NCBI RefSeq assembly: GCF_019112545.1
Contig: NW_025064930.1
Location: forward strand, 148,692 to 212,691
Source: Guyanagaster necrorhizus
Taxonomy: Eukaryota > Basidiomycota > Agaricomycetes > Agaricales > Physalacriaceae
Direction of reading: 5' to 3'
DNA: 64,000 nt
The position numbers and the translations under genes are program-made. Positions 9,439 to 20,870 of this stretch are shown piece by piece. How positions within the stretch are numbered: the first letter of the stretch is position 1; every line of letters begins with the position of its first letter. A model generated the notes under the pieces. The model searched no databases. It had not been told where the DNA came from and saw only the letters and a program-made list of their open reading frames with translations.

Positions 9439-12095
9439 ATAAGATTAGATAGTCACAATTTAGGGGCAAAAATCATGACAGACCTGGCAAATATAATGGG
9501 ATGCAAACAATTCATACTGGAAGGCTCTTTTAGGCAATGAAAGCCAGGAGGACATGCTAGGATCATGAGAATCAATACCAAGGAGAAGAGAAGTCCATCA
9601 AGGATGCAATTTCATTCTAACAATGAATGTCATTCCCTGCTAGCATTCATGATCCCCCCAACAAAAATCTCCCAATATGATAATTATCTGTTTCCTGCTG
9701 ATACTGAAGAGAGGGGGAGGGAAATTGGCACCAGGTTTGTTAAACTTCAAGTGAGACTATTATATGGATACTAATCAAGCATCAACCTGGATACCTTTTT
9801 CTTGAAGCCAGCCATTTTTGAAGCCATCTGTATCATTACTCTGAAAATTTACTTATTGATACAGCTATCATGTTTTGTAGAGCAACCATGCTATGGCATG
9901 TTCACTACTACCTATTAATTTGTGATTGAAAATGGCAAGACAAGAATGGGACCATCTTGAGAGTGTGACAGACATAGCCATTTTGGGTTTTGTTGCCTGC
10001 TATTAGGGTGTGTTCACCTGAGAAATATTCTAGCAACAAAAATACCATCACAATCCCTGAGTTTTTGCTCAAAGACAGACCCTAACTATAATGATCATGA
10101 TGGCAGTAACATTCTTCAAAGTCCACAGTTGCAGAATAATAACATTCATTTGTGCCACCTTGTTGATGTCTTATAGATGCTCTATTTCTTGCTGATATAT
10201 TTGGAAGATGATGTTCATTTTGCAATGAATTCAAACAGCTTTGCTTCATCTGCAGCAATGGTCATCTATAGACAATGGATAAGCAGGATATTGTGAATAG
10301 TAGACAGGAAATACCCACCTCCCATAAGTCCTAGAGGTTGTGATGCTTGCTCATTGAATTCTCCTGTCAATGATATAGTCAGTAACCATAAAAAGTATTG
10401 GGCACAAGTATTACTAAATGATGGCCTGGTATTCTGCCAGTGGTGTCATATTCTTTGTATTAAATGACTCCTCAGAAGCATGCTGGGCCATAACTTGGAG
10501 TGACTGAAACATCAAATCAGCTGTTATACACTTTTCCATGGCTTGACTGACCTCTGAATTGATATTCTGTTAGCAAGAACCAATGCATATTATTGCCTGC
10601 TCACTGATCATGACAGGGTTCATTCTTAAACAAGATCAGCATGAAGGGACTAATAGAGTGTGATTGCTCACCTTCAACTGTAAAAACAAGGGTGACCAGC
10701 CCCTCCATACATTTACCTCATCTTTGGGCCTGGAAACCTTCTCTAGCAAAGATAAATTGTGCAGCAACAGAGAAAAAAAAAGGTGCTGTACACACTAGGC
10801 ATGATCATAGATACTGGAGACTTGATGCTATGAATAGCATAAATATCTGATAACTAATACATGAGGAGATGAAAAAAAGTTCACAGTCTAGAGCTAGATA
10901 CCAAACAAATGCCATCTGTGACAAATTTATCACCAGCCTCCTTCTCCAGTTGCCACTGAAATCTCAAGGCCCATGAGTAATATCTATCTGGTGATGTGCT
11001 GGGCAACTGTACCTGGTGAAAAGTTGAATATATTTATTTTTTTCTACCAGGTTAGTCATTCTATGTCACAGTAAGAGATAATAAGCAAGTAATTACCTGG
11101 TGAAGGGCCAACTCCCTCAAAGGGCATCACCTCAGTATCTGGTGGCAACTGGGGTACTAGTGGGCCTTGCAATGAGCAAGAGAGATTCCCAGGCCTGGGA
11201 GACTTGTATGATCAGTATGCCAGTAAGGGCTGGGCAGAGTCCAGTCATCCAATTGGGCTAGCTGCAAATGAGCTCATATCTGCCCAACAACTGCATATGA
11301 GCTCATACTTGCCAGACTGTGCAAATGAGCTCATACCCATCCTGTGGCTGTAGATGAGCTCATATCTATCAGAGAATGAGTTTAGCCTCTTAGGCTGCAT
11401 CAGCAAGCATATTAGTCAGTAGTCATTTATGTTAGTCAGCTATGGGTAGCTAGAAAGTATAAATACCAGGTCATATATAGAGGAAAGAAAGGTTTCTGAC
11501 CCCCTCTGAAACACTACCAAGCAAACAGTAAGGGTTGTGTTAAGAGCTTTGAGTTGTAGACTCAACTTGAATAGTATTGTGGTGACCAGGTCACTTTGTT
11601 TTGTGCAAGAACCCCAGAAAGCAACTGAAAGTTTGTGTCAGACAGTCAGAATGGACCTGAGACAGTTCAGAACAGCCAGTATTTGTGTATAAGTCACAAC
11701 CAGGCACATTGTATCAGTCCAGAAACTGCACCAGGCAGACCATTTGAGATAGATTTTGTTGTGTTCAGTGACACAGACAACTTTGTCCCAGTAAACTTCA
11801 ATATATATATCATTGAATCACATTCTATTGCACCCTATCAATGTTACATTCTCTATATACTGAGAGTCCAGGTGTTACCATTCCTCCCTTAAACCACATG
11901 GTGACTTGGTGTTAGTGATTTCGTGGTGTGCATCTTGCACATTGCTGATTCATTTTAGTGCCACTTCTCAGCATTTCACTGGTTGTGAGATGATAAGCTA
12001 CAATGGCAGTAGTAGACTTTAGGGCCTTGATTGCCTGCAGATCACAAGCTCACCTAAGACATTGAAATAATGATCCCATACCACTGGGAACAAAG
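9439..12095. other. CpG-poor region, no recognised gene
   Basis: No domain was recognised on either strand. The minus strand between about 9.5 and 10.6 kb has protein-like stretches cut by many stops, which may be an old transposase or gene, but I cannot name it. At 11,270-11,370 the decamer TGAGCTCATA recurs four times at 20-45 bp spacing, ahead of TATA-like GTATAAATACC near 11,457. That could be a promoter or LTR U3 region. Normal CpG content returns at about 12,095. Confidence 0.35.
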
Positions 12096-12299
12096 GAGCA
12101 ACGGAAAATTGATGGCAAAACATGTCCGCCACTGTCTGCAAGGCCACGTCCTCGCTGACGATTAGATACATCGAGCTCTTAAATTGACTTTCGTCTAGTG
12201 TTGCCGTGTGATCGAAGTATGCACCAGAAGATGTCGCCAAATAGGACCAAATGATCACTTATAGCAAGCGAAGACGGTTTTTCACAAACGACAGCGACC

Positions 12300-13588
12300 A
12301 TGTCCGGGACAGAGCTGGGGGACGACTTCACTCACCCAAATCCGAGCTTTGTTAGCGCACATCGCCGCTGTCGTGAGGTGGAGAAGGACCTCATGGTCCA
12401 GGTCTCTCGCAATCCCTCCGATATGGTCTTGCGGAAACAGCTCGTCAATGTTCGAATCATGGGTCATCTCCTGAAAGTCGGTCCTACAGATGCAGCAAAG
12501 TCTCATATTTCCACCACCATCAATAGCGAAGCTACTGATGAAGCTCTCATCGCCCGAGGTGCATTCTATGATAGGTTCTTCATCAGGACATGTTGGTTGT
12601 ATCTTTGTTACCAGGTCATACGCTGACACTTGTCTCTCTAGTTCGCAGGGTGAAGGGTCCTACCCCCCAGGAATCTACTGATCACTCGCGCCCTTCTTTC
12701 CGACAGACTCTGGCAGAAGTGCAGAAACAGCTTCAACGTTCTCCATCTGACCATCAAGAGGCGAAGAAAAGCGTGCGTTTTGCCTTCGCCTGAGCTTAAC
12801 AAGGATATGCGGTTAACCAGATATAACCCCTTCAGGCCTTGGCTCGTGACAATTATCGATGTCTGTTGTCCGGCACCATGGACTTGAACTCATACTTAGA
12901 TCACGATGAACTCCGAGCACAGTTACCGGAAGGGATGGTACCACTAACCACCTAGTGTGCCCACATCTTCTCTGAGTCCACGAACGTTGGTATGGATGAT
13001 CCAATGAAGATATTTTCATCGTGTTCTGTTGTTTCATCTGACTTACTCTGTCCCAAGAAAGACTACGCTGCGAATGCATGGACTATCATCAAACATTTTG
13101 GATTCTCGAACATCCTCAAGGACCTTGAAGGCGGAAATATCCACAGATTGGAAAACATCTTGACCCTCCAATACGATCTTCATGTTCATTTTGACAATCT
13201 CGCTCTATGGTTGGAGCCCACAGTACGTTTTCCCCATTTCCTCCTTTCCCGGCTAACTAATTCCCAAGATATTGAAAATCGCTACAAAGTCGGCACAACG
13301 ATGGATTACATTTTTGAGTTGAGGATAGTGCCTCGATTTGTTGATTTCACATCTACGCGAAGTGACTTGCCACTACCGTCGAAAGAGTACTTGTGTATAC
13401 ATGCCGCATGCTGCCGTGTGGCGCATATGTCCGGCGCCGTAGAGTATCTCAACTGCCTAGGGGATGATGATCCTTTCAAGTCCAAGGTACGGAGCTATGA
13501 TCCCGTAGGTTCAGATTTTGGGGATGTCTTGGCAGCGCGGTTGTACGAAGTGAGCGAGATTCGTTCGGCGGCGTCTGTTGGAGCCTGA
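12300..13588 (+). pseudogene. HNH endonuclease domain protein (HNH_2 type), nonsense codon in the domain
   Basis: This is a multi-exon gene of a basidiomycete family with a central HNH_2 nuclease-like domain. Exon 1 (12300-12591) starts MSGTELGDDFTHPNPSF. Exon 2 is about 12642-12772 and exon 3 starts at 12836. The domain is seen as ALARDNYRCLLSG, then CAHIFSEST, then HRLENILTLQYDLHVHFDNL, with the usual tail LPLPSKEYLCIHAACCRVAHMSGA. Introns of about 50, 63 and 71 nt have GT-AG ends. A TAG at 12952-12954 stands where a Gln (CAG) is expected just before CAHIF, and only an implausibly short 18-nt intron could remove it. The last 46-nt candidate intron (after WLEPT) also disturbs the frame. I call it a recent pseudogene. 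A sequencing error at the TAG would restore it. Confidence 0.75.
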
Positions 13589-13874
13589 AGGTTTTATGGT
13601 TCATTTTCTAATTGTACTATTGTTCTTCTATAAAAACTGCGATGTATTCTCCGAAGTGAGGGATCACTGCCATGAAAGAGCAAGATGGCTTTGGTACGAG
13701 GCTCGAAACGAGGAGACCATAGTATAAAACACGGCGAAAGAGTGAATTTAAAACAACATCCTGATATCCGATACCGAATAAACTGCACAATCCGCAAGGA
13801 AAAATGACTGGTTAGAAATGTATGGGTGAGTAAAAAAGAGTCCATGCAAAGATCCAGAAAATAAATGGAAACAA
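13589..13874. other. short intergenic region between convergent genes
   Basis: The HNH gene ends at 13588 and the minus-strand membrane protein gene ends at 13875. Nothing else was recognised in between. Confidence 0.5.
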
Positions 13875-14780
13875 CTAGTCACCGCCGAACAGATTAGACT
13901 GTCTAGGCTGGGCAGCTCCAGGCAGTGGCGGCGGCAAAGGCATAATAGCTCTAAATGGATCCTCGTCGACGCTCGGTTCGCGAGAATGTCCACTCACCTC
14001 ACGAGGAGGCGGCCACAAGGGGGGAGAAGAGACGGATGCGAGGCTGATCGAGGCACTGATGCTGGCTTGTTCGGTTCGTCCCTGTACCTCGTCGTATTGT
14101 CAAACTCATCGTCGAGTAGATCGACGGCCCCAGCGCGCTCGCCCTCCGACCTGATCTGTTTGATGGTCTCCTTGAACTCGATGCGCCTCTTCCGGGTGCG
14201 TTTCTGTATGAATACGACACCGAGGGAAAGGAAGGCGTGGTCGACAGCAGAGGTGGTGACGCCAGCGATGAGAGCGGTGCGGTTTATGTTTCCGGAGCCA
14301 GAGTTTCAGTCAGAGGTGGCGAGAGCTGTAGGTATGTTGGTAGTACAAATGGTGAGCTGGCCTGATATGGAGGTCCATGGTCGTAGTGAGAGATATCGTG
14401 CTCGAGTCAGAGGTCGTGGTTGTGTCTGTGTGGAAGGTGGTGGGCGCAGTCGAAGATGTTGTTGTGGGTGAGAGAGACATCATCGAGGGAACGGTAGAAG
14501 TCGTGGATCATGCGGATGGCATCGCAGACGTTATGGAGAATGTCGAGCTCAACGTGGACGTTGTAATAGCGGAGGAGCTGCTGCTAGTGGTTGTTCTGTA
14601 AAAAGATCAGCGCCAAACTCGATGAGAAGACGCCGCGCTCGTAACTGAAGTGACCGTCCCAGTGTCATCTGTAGTCAATACCTGGCCTGCGACAGCGGTA
14701 GTCCCAGAAGCGGGCTGCCCCAGCACCGGATGGGGGGAAGGGATTTAGTATGAGCTACGCCTGCCCAACTTGTGTATAGC
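13875..14780 (-). pseudogene. single-pass membrane protein with Ser/Thr-rich ectodomain, probably broken
   Basis: Reading the minus strand from right to left there is a Ser/Thr-rich segment (about 14,780-14,400). Next comes a hydrophobic segment, ALIAGVTTSAVDHAFLSLGV, with a following basic stop-transfer KRTRKRR near 14,170. A cytosolic tail is joined through a clean intron (donor AG|GTGAGT at about 14,000, acceptor TTTAG at about 13,943) to a last exon ending FGGD-stop at 13875. This layout is a common agaric family of single-pass surface proteins of unknown role. A TGA just before the transmembrane helix and a frame change within the Ser/Thr region suggest decay. The 5' end was not located. 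Confidence 0.5.
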
Positions 14781-15223
14781 AGCCGGAGCCACAGCTATTC
14801 AGAGAAAAATCGGCAGCAACCAGGGCTGGTGGTCACAACAAGGAAAAGACGCGTAGTTGATGGCGGACGAAAAGTGGGCAAAGTCGCAGCCAAAATTGGA
14901 AGGTCCGCGTATTAAGCCACTTGGCGCTCAACATGTCCCTCACTCGCACTGTCTTGCTCCCGGACGGCGCGATGAGCTCAAGAACGGCTGGGAGCATGTC
15001 AGTTGAAATACTGATATGCACTGGACAGTGCGTGTGAGGAGGCAGGACTGCATAAATCCACGTGGAAGTCGATTTGGCCAGTTGGTAAGTGATTTGGCTG
15101 CATATTTCGTTCTCGTGGTAACGAATTCGTTAGGTACCTCAGGCATAGTGGTAGCCCACCTAGAACAGCTTCAAGGCCTCGTATACGCTCCCTGGCGCTT
15201 GCGAGACAAGCCATTAGCTGTGG

Positions 15224-16350
15224 ATGGAACCGACGACTTTTTTCTACCTCCCCAGATGCACGTCGAACCCATCAACTTTCTCTGGGACATCAAGCCTCCC
15301 AGAGACAATCGTTCATGCACCAACAAGCATATTTCTTGTAGCACTGACTGTTGTTGCTGTCCCTACAGCCTTCGTTCCCTCGCTGCTGCTGCCTTTCCCC
15401 GAAATTCCGGCCATACAACTTGTACAGTGACGACGACTTTCCCAGGACTCCCAGCCCTTCATGGACGGTATTCCCTTCAATAATACAACCCACTGCGACT
15501 GATGCGACCGATAATATGGTTCTTGCTCTCATTTTTCTGTCGCCGCCATTGTCTCTTCCCAGATACCTTCCACAACCAGGACTATGGCCCCAACGACTTT
15601 CTCCAGGGCATCAAGCGCCCTAGGACCGGTTACCCTATGACCATCAGCACCGTACCGTGCCACAGGGGCTATCGTTACGGTCTCTGCTATCTTCGTATTG
15701 CTGCGTCGTGCTGGTTTTGGTGTACTGTGCCTATGTAGGTCCTGTCTTATCCGACCTGGCTTTGCTCGGATAACGACCCCACACAGCTGTACTTTCAGTC
15801 CTTCTCGCACAAGCATTTCTTTGTGCATGACGAGCCAACATAGAAAAGATTCGCGCGAGTCAGCAGCCCGCCCCTCCTTCTCCTCCCAAAATCAAGATGA
15901 ACCTCCCCACGTCGCTCCTCGTCCTAGTTCTCTGCACCTGTTCTAGCAGCCTACTTTACGGTCGAACACCTCGTTCTCATCCCTCGAAGACCTCGCCTCC
16001 TCCCACCGCGCATGGATCACTCTTATCATTATCCCCATTATCAGCGACGCCGCCGAACACACCACAGGCATCGTCGGGGCGGGGAGAGGCCAGCTCGATC
16101 TGGGGATGCACGTCGCAGTAGGGAGTTCTGTGCAGATAGCGCTAGGGGTCATCCCTGGGGCTCGTGTTGGTGGCGTGGGGGATGGATGGGTAGGCCCCCC
16201 CTGGGTATGGCGTTCGATGCGGTACAGACAGTGGTGCTCTTCTTTGCGGTTCTGCTTGGAGATGGGAGGAGTCATTATTTGAGTGAGGTGGTGCTCGTGG
16301 CGGTGTATGCGTTGGTGGTGGTTTGGTTTGGGGACGTTCCGGGGACGGGG
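15224..16350 (+). pseudogene. Vcx1/CAX-type Ca2+/H+ exchanger remnant, frameshifted
   Basis: The plus strand carries pieces of a vacuolar calcium/proton exchanger. They are a hydrophobic helix (VALTVVAVPTAFVPSLLLPF, near 15,330-15,405), a loop resembling QLYFQSFSHKHFF near 15,790 and the second CAX repeat at 16,015-16,180 (IIPIISDAAEHTTGIV, then LDLGMHVAVGSSVQIALGVIPG). After a run of seven C at 16,195-16,201 the homology moves to another frame (LGMAFDAVQTVVLFFAVLL, then VVLVAVYALVVVWFGDVPG). Family members have this helix order and the GNAAEH-type motif, here SDAAEH. The homopolymer frameshift and missing N-terminal half make it non-functional unless the C run is miscalled. Confidence 0.65.
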
Positions 16351-17712
16351 GGTCGTCGTGCAGGGTGTCGAGGTTGGGTGTGGGGTGTAGAGGCCACTCT
16401 CGTGTATCTCACTGATCGTCCTCGCACGATTTTTATATTGTCCTCCTATCTCTCTTCTCGACATGCTTGCCTTGCAACATGGCGTATTTTCAATGCGCCT
16501 TTACTCTTTCTTTTTTTCGTTCACCGTACATCCTCCTTCTGTGCCGTCAAGATGAAACTTCATTTTTCCTTTTTTTGTTTGTGAACTTGAAATGCCACGC
16601 GGACAGTCGCACTTGTACTTTCATGAGAAAACATTGCATGAAGAATCATCTCGTGAGTATTTTTATCGGTTCTTACAATTGCGACATGTACTAAAGTCCC
16701 ACTCTGTTCGCTGACTAGAGCGACGTCTAGCATCAGTTCGTGATTATAGCATTATTCCAGCAGCTGAGCAACCTAACCATGGGATTTAACAAAAAAATGA
16801 CACGGGAAACAGATCCCTTTCCTTGACAGATAATTTGCGCGAGTCGGAAGTGAGTCCCACAATTCTTCGACGCTCGAGTTGCTTACAATCATGGACAGAG
16901 GATGGGGCTGGATTTAGGTACAGCGGACTAACAAGATGCTGAATCCATTGAACGGCGATCGTGGTTTTCGTATTAGTATAACGTTAAATGATGCTGCAGA
17001 CGTGAGTGAATACGGATGTCACTAGATTCTCTGACTCTGGTTGAATACTATCCCCGCTGATATACCGTCTCTAGATCAACGGCAACTATCGTATATACAA
17101 CAATACACATCAGTACAAGATGACATCTGTAGTCGAAACATCTTATGAATCTATGTACAAAGAAAAGCATGTGCGACAGTTGTCTTTATGTTTTGATTTT
17201 AGAAATTATATAGCTCGAGATGAAGCGCGAGACCGCTTTTCCGAAGCTTCTTCAAGTCCTTTTCGTCTTCTGATTCCAAACCATAAGTCCAATTCTCTCC
17301 TAACATCCTTAGATCAAGTTCAATGAGAGTGCCGGATCCAAGACATGAGTATCAGTAATGCTTTCCAACGTGATGCCAAGACTGCTCCGGGAAGGGACCA
17401 GAGAGTAGCCAGATTCCCCATCCACTAGTACAGCCTCTACCAGCTGCTCTACCAGAAATAAACTACACAACAGGCTTGGTGCAGAACAATAGTGAATCAA
17501 GCACTAACATATTGACATTCCATCAAGTTGTTTTAGAGATCTTTGTGAAGAAAAAGTTGGGGAACATTCCGATCGATGGAAGGAGCCGAGGATATCATTG
17601 GATGAAGGAATGTCCCTGATTAACAGAGACTTGACATTCAGTGCAACAAGATGGAAAACACGTTTGGATCATCTCCATGGATTCAAAAAAAGCAGAACTT
17701 TTTCCACATCAT
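16351..17712. other. intergenic, no recognised gene
   Basis: CpG content is normal. Open frames at 17120-17326 (plus) and 17309-17500 (minus) have no recognised motif. The minus frame ends in a neat stop and could be a 3' exon of a lost gene, but nothing supports a name. A T7 run on the minus strand (A7 at about 17,684) lies just downstream of the tRNA candidate. Confidence 0.4.
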
Positions 17713-17802
17713 TCGGATACTAGGAATCGAACCCCAAGCTACCGCGCACACTCACAACACTCGGATGAAAAACGGTAACGTCAGCCACTACACCATATCC
17801 AA
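17713..17802 (-). tRNA. probable tRNA-Glu (UUC) with a short intron, possibly decaying
   Basis: The minus strand folds as a cloverleaf. Acceptor TTGGATA pairs with TATCCGA over 7 bp, with one G-U. The A-box region GTGTAGTGG is typical of eukaryotic tRNA-Glu. The anticodon stem is ACCGT/GCGGT. The loop TTTTCA places anticodon TTC and is followed by about 19 extra nt in the canonical intron position 37/38. The B box is GGTTCGATTCC. A T7 run, the usual RNA polymerase III stop, lies about 25 nt downstream. Weak points are two wobble pairs in the D stem and a G-A mismatch in the T stem. An open frame also crosses this stretch on the same strand, so chance coding sequence is an alternative. Confidence 0.5.
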
Positions 17803-19152
17803 TACAATAAATACGTGACTCCATACCCAAATCATTATCCTCCCAGTAATGAAATTTGATGGATAATTCCCCTAGATTGTCAATACAACCATCGTTGAAA
17901 ACGATCTCATGGCCGTTTTCCGACTGGCGCCGCGTCTCGCCTGTCAGAAGATCAAAGGAGAACGCGGAAATTGGAGAAGACTGAGCGAAATGTTAAGGGA
18001 TCGTGGAGAGAAACGCACTAAAATTGGAAGGAACAGCGGTATTCCCTCTCCCGGGATACATCAATCCCACTTCCTTCGCAATATCTCACTATTGGACCGC
18101 ATCATGAATTGCCCATAAAGATAAATACGCGAAATCACATACCCCGGTGACATTGTCACATTTCCTTTCTTGCGGCTATATGTTGTCTCCTTATAATTCT
18201 TCGTTAATCTCTCTCTCGATATTCGATGCTTTGATATAAGCAGCAACCGACGGTTCGGGGTTTCCGGTCAATTCGTCGACATAATTGTGTTGTGGCAGCA
18301 TGACATACAGACGTTCGGACAGGACGGAAGCTTAAGTGCACCTCATACACATTGGCAAGGGTCCATGAGAAACATAGAGCTAGCCCTGAGGGGGTTCAAC
18401 AACAGCAAAGAGGCAGCAACCAAAGACGTACCTACGTCAGGCCCAGCCATCAACATAGTTAACTACTGGACGTCCTTCTTGTCTCCCGAGTACGGACCGC
18501 ATCTATGCTGGGGGTCCTAGCCTTCAGGTTAGGTGGGCTACGCATTGGGTCATCAAGCCATTCCTAGGCTCCCGAAAGATATGAGAGGGTTGTTCGTGGA
18601 TCCATAGCCTAGTATACTTTCAAGGAAGATAAATATGATGAGGCCTGAGCGTCAGAGAAGAAACAATAAAGTGAGGTCCCATGTCTGGCTAAAGAAGAGG
18701 TGTGGTACGCATCAGTCCCGCAGTACGTCTCCTACCAGCATGGACGCCGCATATGATCCCACATCCTCCCCATTAGATTTGATGCTCTGATCGTTGCAGC
18801 AAACTAGGTCCCGTTAGGCAATAAATTTCTAGCTAAAAAAAACGTACCCAATGGAAATATTCCGAAACAATTTCCCTTTGCTCATACTAGAATCGTTGGC
18901 GTTCATCGTAGCAGCCATCAAATCTTCATCGCTAGCCCCTGGCACGAAGCAGACCGAAAACATTCCTCGACAATGAGAATGCGCAACGCTATCCTTTATA
19001 AATTAGCCATGAATAAAGCCAAAACATAGCGCTACGTACTTTTGGGCTAACGTTCTATCATTCCTGTTGAAGACATACCTGTGGTGAATCAAGAAGGTAG
19101 GTAGAGTAATCTTATATTTCGGGCAACGAAGACCTACGGCGAGGAGTCGTGA
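17803..19152. other. intergenic, possible minus-strand exon remnants
   Basis: The minus strand from about 17,985 down to 17,731 reads protein-like for some 85 codons (starting FSFDLLTGETRR), ending in TAG inside the tRNA candidate. It could be a C-terminal exon of an F-box-type gene, but no family motif is clear. Nothing else was recognised. Confidence 0.3.
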
Positions 19153-19797
19153 TTATGTGGCCATGGGGTGATCGCTCAACAATTCTGGAACTGATTTAAA
19201 TCCTGCAGCCGGCCAGCTGAATAGTTGGAGCGGACATTTCCCAGGCTTCGTTTGAAGTGGTATATCACGTTCGCCCAGTGCCGGACTACCATCAAAGTCC
19301 TTTTTCAGAGGTGAGACGGCAGTATTTAAGGAAGAAAACGTAAGATAACAGACCAGAACATCGTACTCATGACTCATATATCCCCTTAAACAGGTAGCGT
19401 GCGCTTGGAACGGCGGTATCATTGGCGCAGAGCGGCAGATCCTTAATTCTGCGGACGGGGAGTCGCCATTCTTGCCCGCATGTTCGTGATATGTTGTCAG
19501 ACTCTTGACCGGTGGGTAGTCTTCGCGTCTCGTAAAAGTGGATGTTAGAGGTGGAGGGCGGGTCCTCTGACTTAACGGCATATTCAGCATCATAGTATTG
19601 CGAGGTAAGGAGGATAATGGTAATGGAGTCGAGCAAGAGGGTGCTCTCCCAGGTTGTTTGTGGACGGGGAGGACGGGAAGCTCCCAGTGTATTACCTGAT
19701 GTTGTATCTTAGGGAACCGAAACAAGTGAACGCATAGACTCCGGCTCACGATGATGGATATCCAGTCCCGCGACTCTGCATATATCCTCCCGAACAC
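19153..19797 (-). CDS. hypothetical open frame of 214 codons
   Basis: This is an uninterrupted minus-strand frame from MFGRIYAESRDW to DHPMAT, with no recognised domain, signal peptide or membrane segment. Its composition is mixed. A second minus frame overlaps its middle (19367-19636), which weakens the case for coding. It ends 13 bp before the divergent frame starting at 19810. It may be accidental. Confidence 0.2.
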   Translation of the reverse strand: MFGRIYAESRDWISIIVSRSLCVHLFRFPKIQHQVIHWELPVLPVHKQPGRAPSCSTPLPLSSLPRNTMMLNMPLSQRTRPPPLTSTFTRREDYPPVKSLTTYHEHAGKNGDSPSAELRICRSAPMIPPFQAHATCLRGYMSHEYDVLVCYLTFSSLNTAVSPLKKDFDGSPALGERDIPLQTKPGKCPLQLFSWPAAGFKSVPELLSDHPMAT

Positions 19798-19809
19798 CCG
19801 CAGACTTCT

Positions 19810-20238
19810 ATGCCACTTGATATCCTCTATCTAAGCCACAAAATACCTGGTAGCCATTGCAGAATAAGAACGCCTAGTACAAGACGATGTTGGGTTCGGA
19901 CTGAACAGCCATTGAACCAACGCACCTCTGCCGGATCCAACGAGCTACACGCCTCGAGCTTAAAGTTTGATCTTGAGGGTTCGCACAGATTTCTCTCGGG
20001 AATGGTGAACTGTTTCATACCAGAAGGAACTGATGTCTCCCATGTCTCGTTTGTTGACCCCCGCTTCGTCGCTATGATCACATCACGCCACGAATCCGGC
20101 GCCCTCGTGAAACTCAAGCTAAGCATAGTCGGTTACGAGTGGAGTTCTGATTTGGATTCCAATAACAAGCATAATTTAGTGAAGCTCAGGGCCACCGGTC
20201 TAATGGTGCGCTTAACTCTTCTGCGAGGTTTCTACTAA
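19810..20238 (+). CDS. hypothetical 142-codon frame, 3' part duplicated downstream
   Basis: The frame ends in a segment (YEWSSDLDSNNKHNLVKLRA) that recurs, diverged, at 20,700-20,770 together with the 3' flank (GTAGAGTTTTRTAGCGATG). Such charged tails occur in agaric F-box-type proteins, but no F-box is visible here. The middle (about 19,920-20,030) also has a CpG-decayed copy at 27,797-27,905. A real gene was therefore probably duplicated more than once, and this may be its truncated 3' part. Product unknown. Confidence 0.3.
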   Translation: MPLDILYLSHKIPGSHCRIRTPSTRRCWVRTEQPLNQRTSAGSNELHASSLKFDLEGSHRFLSGMVNCFIPEGTDVSHVSFVDPRFVAMITSRHESGALVKLKLSIVGYEWSSDLDSNNKHNLVKLRATGLMVRLTLLRGFY

Positions 20239-20639
20239 AGAGTTGTTACCCATTTTCTTATTGTATGTAGAGTTTTGTAGCGATGCTTCAAATGCCAATG
20301 TCGTTTTGTATGTTGCATTGACCCTGATCGTTGTATAAAATTAGAATAATGGCCTCCGCCGTCAGTCCAGACACGGCCACTGCTCTATTGACACGACACA
20401 TGTATAACCAATTGCAAGATATGTCAGACTTTCACTGCCGTCTCACTGGAAGATGGTGAGAGAATATCCGAAAAGTTCTCAGAGATTGAGCGTCTGGTTA
20501 GCTCGAGCTCTAGCGGTGGTACTCCATGAATGCCATTCGTTCGATGCGAATTGAGGAGCTTCAGCATGAGATAGGTTATTATGTACTTTCTCGCCTTGAG
20601 TGATCTTCTCCCCATCGTTCACATCGACAAGCAGATGTC

Positions 20640-20870
20640 GATGGGAAGGACCGAGATTTGCATATGCGCAGGATAGAAGTCTTTCTATGGATAGCCGGTC
20701 AAATTTGGAGTTATGAGTTGGATTCGGATGACAAGCATTATTTGGAGAAGCTCAAGGAAACGAGAAGCACCGGACTTCGATCTGCGTATTTTCTGAAACT
20801 TTGCTGCACATGTTCTTTGTACGTAGAGTTTTATAGCGATGTTTAAAATGTGAATACGGTGAGAGAATAC
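20640..20870 (+). repeat. truncated second copy of the 20.1-20.3 kb gene end
   Basis: ELDSDDKHYLEKLKETRSTGL corresponds to DLDSNNKHNLVKLRATGL of the upstream frame, and the following untranslated sequence also matches (GTACGTAGAGTTTTATAGCGATG). The 5' part of the gene is missing. Confidence 0.5.

Noticed and set aside
12282..12629. 115-codon minus-strand frame with several Cys
   Set aside because: It is antisense to exon 1 of the HNH gene. The cysteine pattern fits no finger motif.
13986..14471. 161-codon plus-strand frame
   Set aside because: The minus strand here encodes a transmembrane segment, a basic stop-transfer and a well-spliced tail. The plus frame is the antisense of Ser/Thr-rich coding DNA.
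15943..16464. 173-codon minus-strand frame
   Set aside because: It is a shadow of the Ca2+/H+ exchanger remnant on the plus strand, which has recognisable helices.
20424..20615. 63-codon minus frame as a gene
   Set aside because: It is short, without motif, and lies between two partial copies of a plus-strand gene end.
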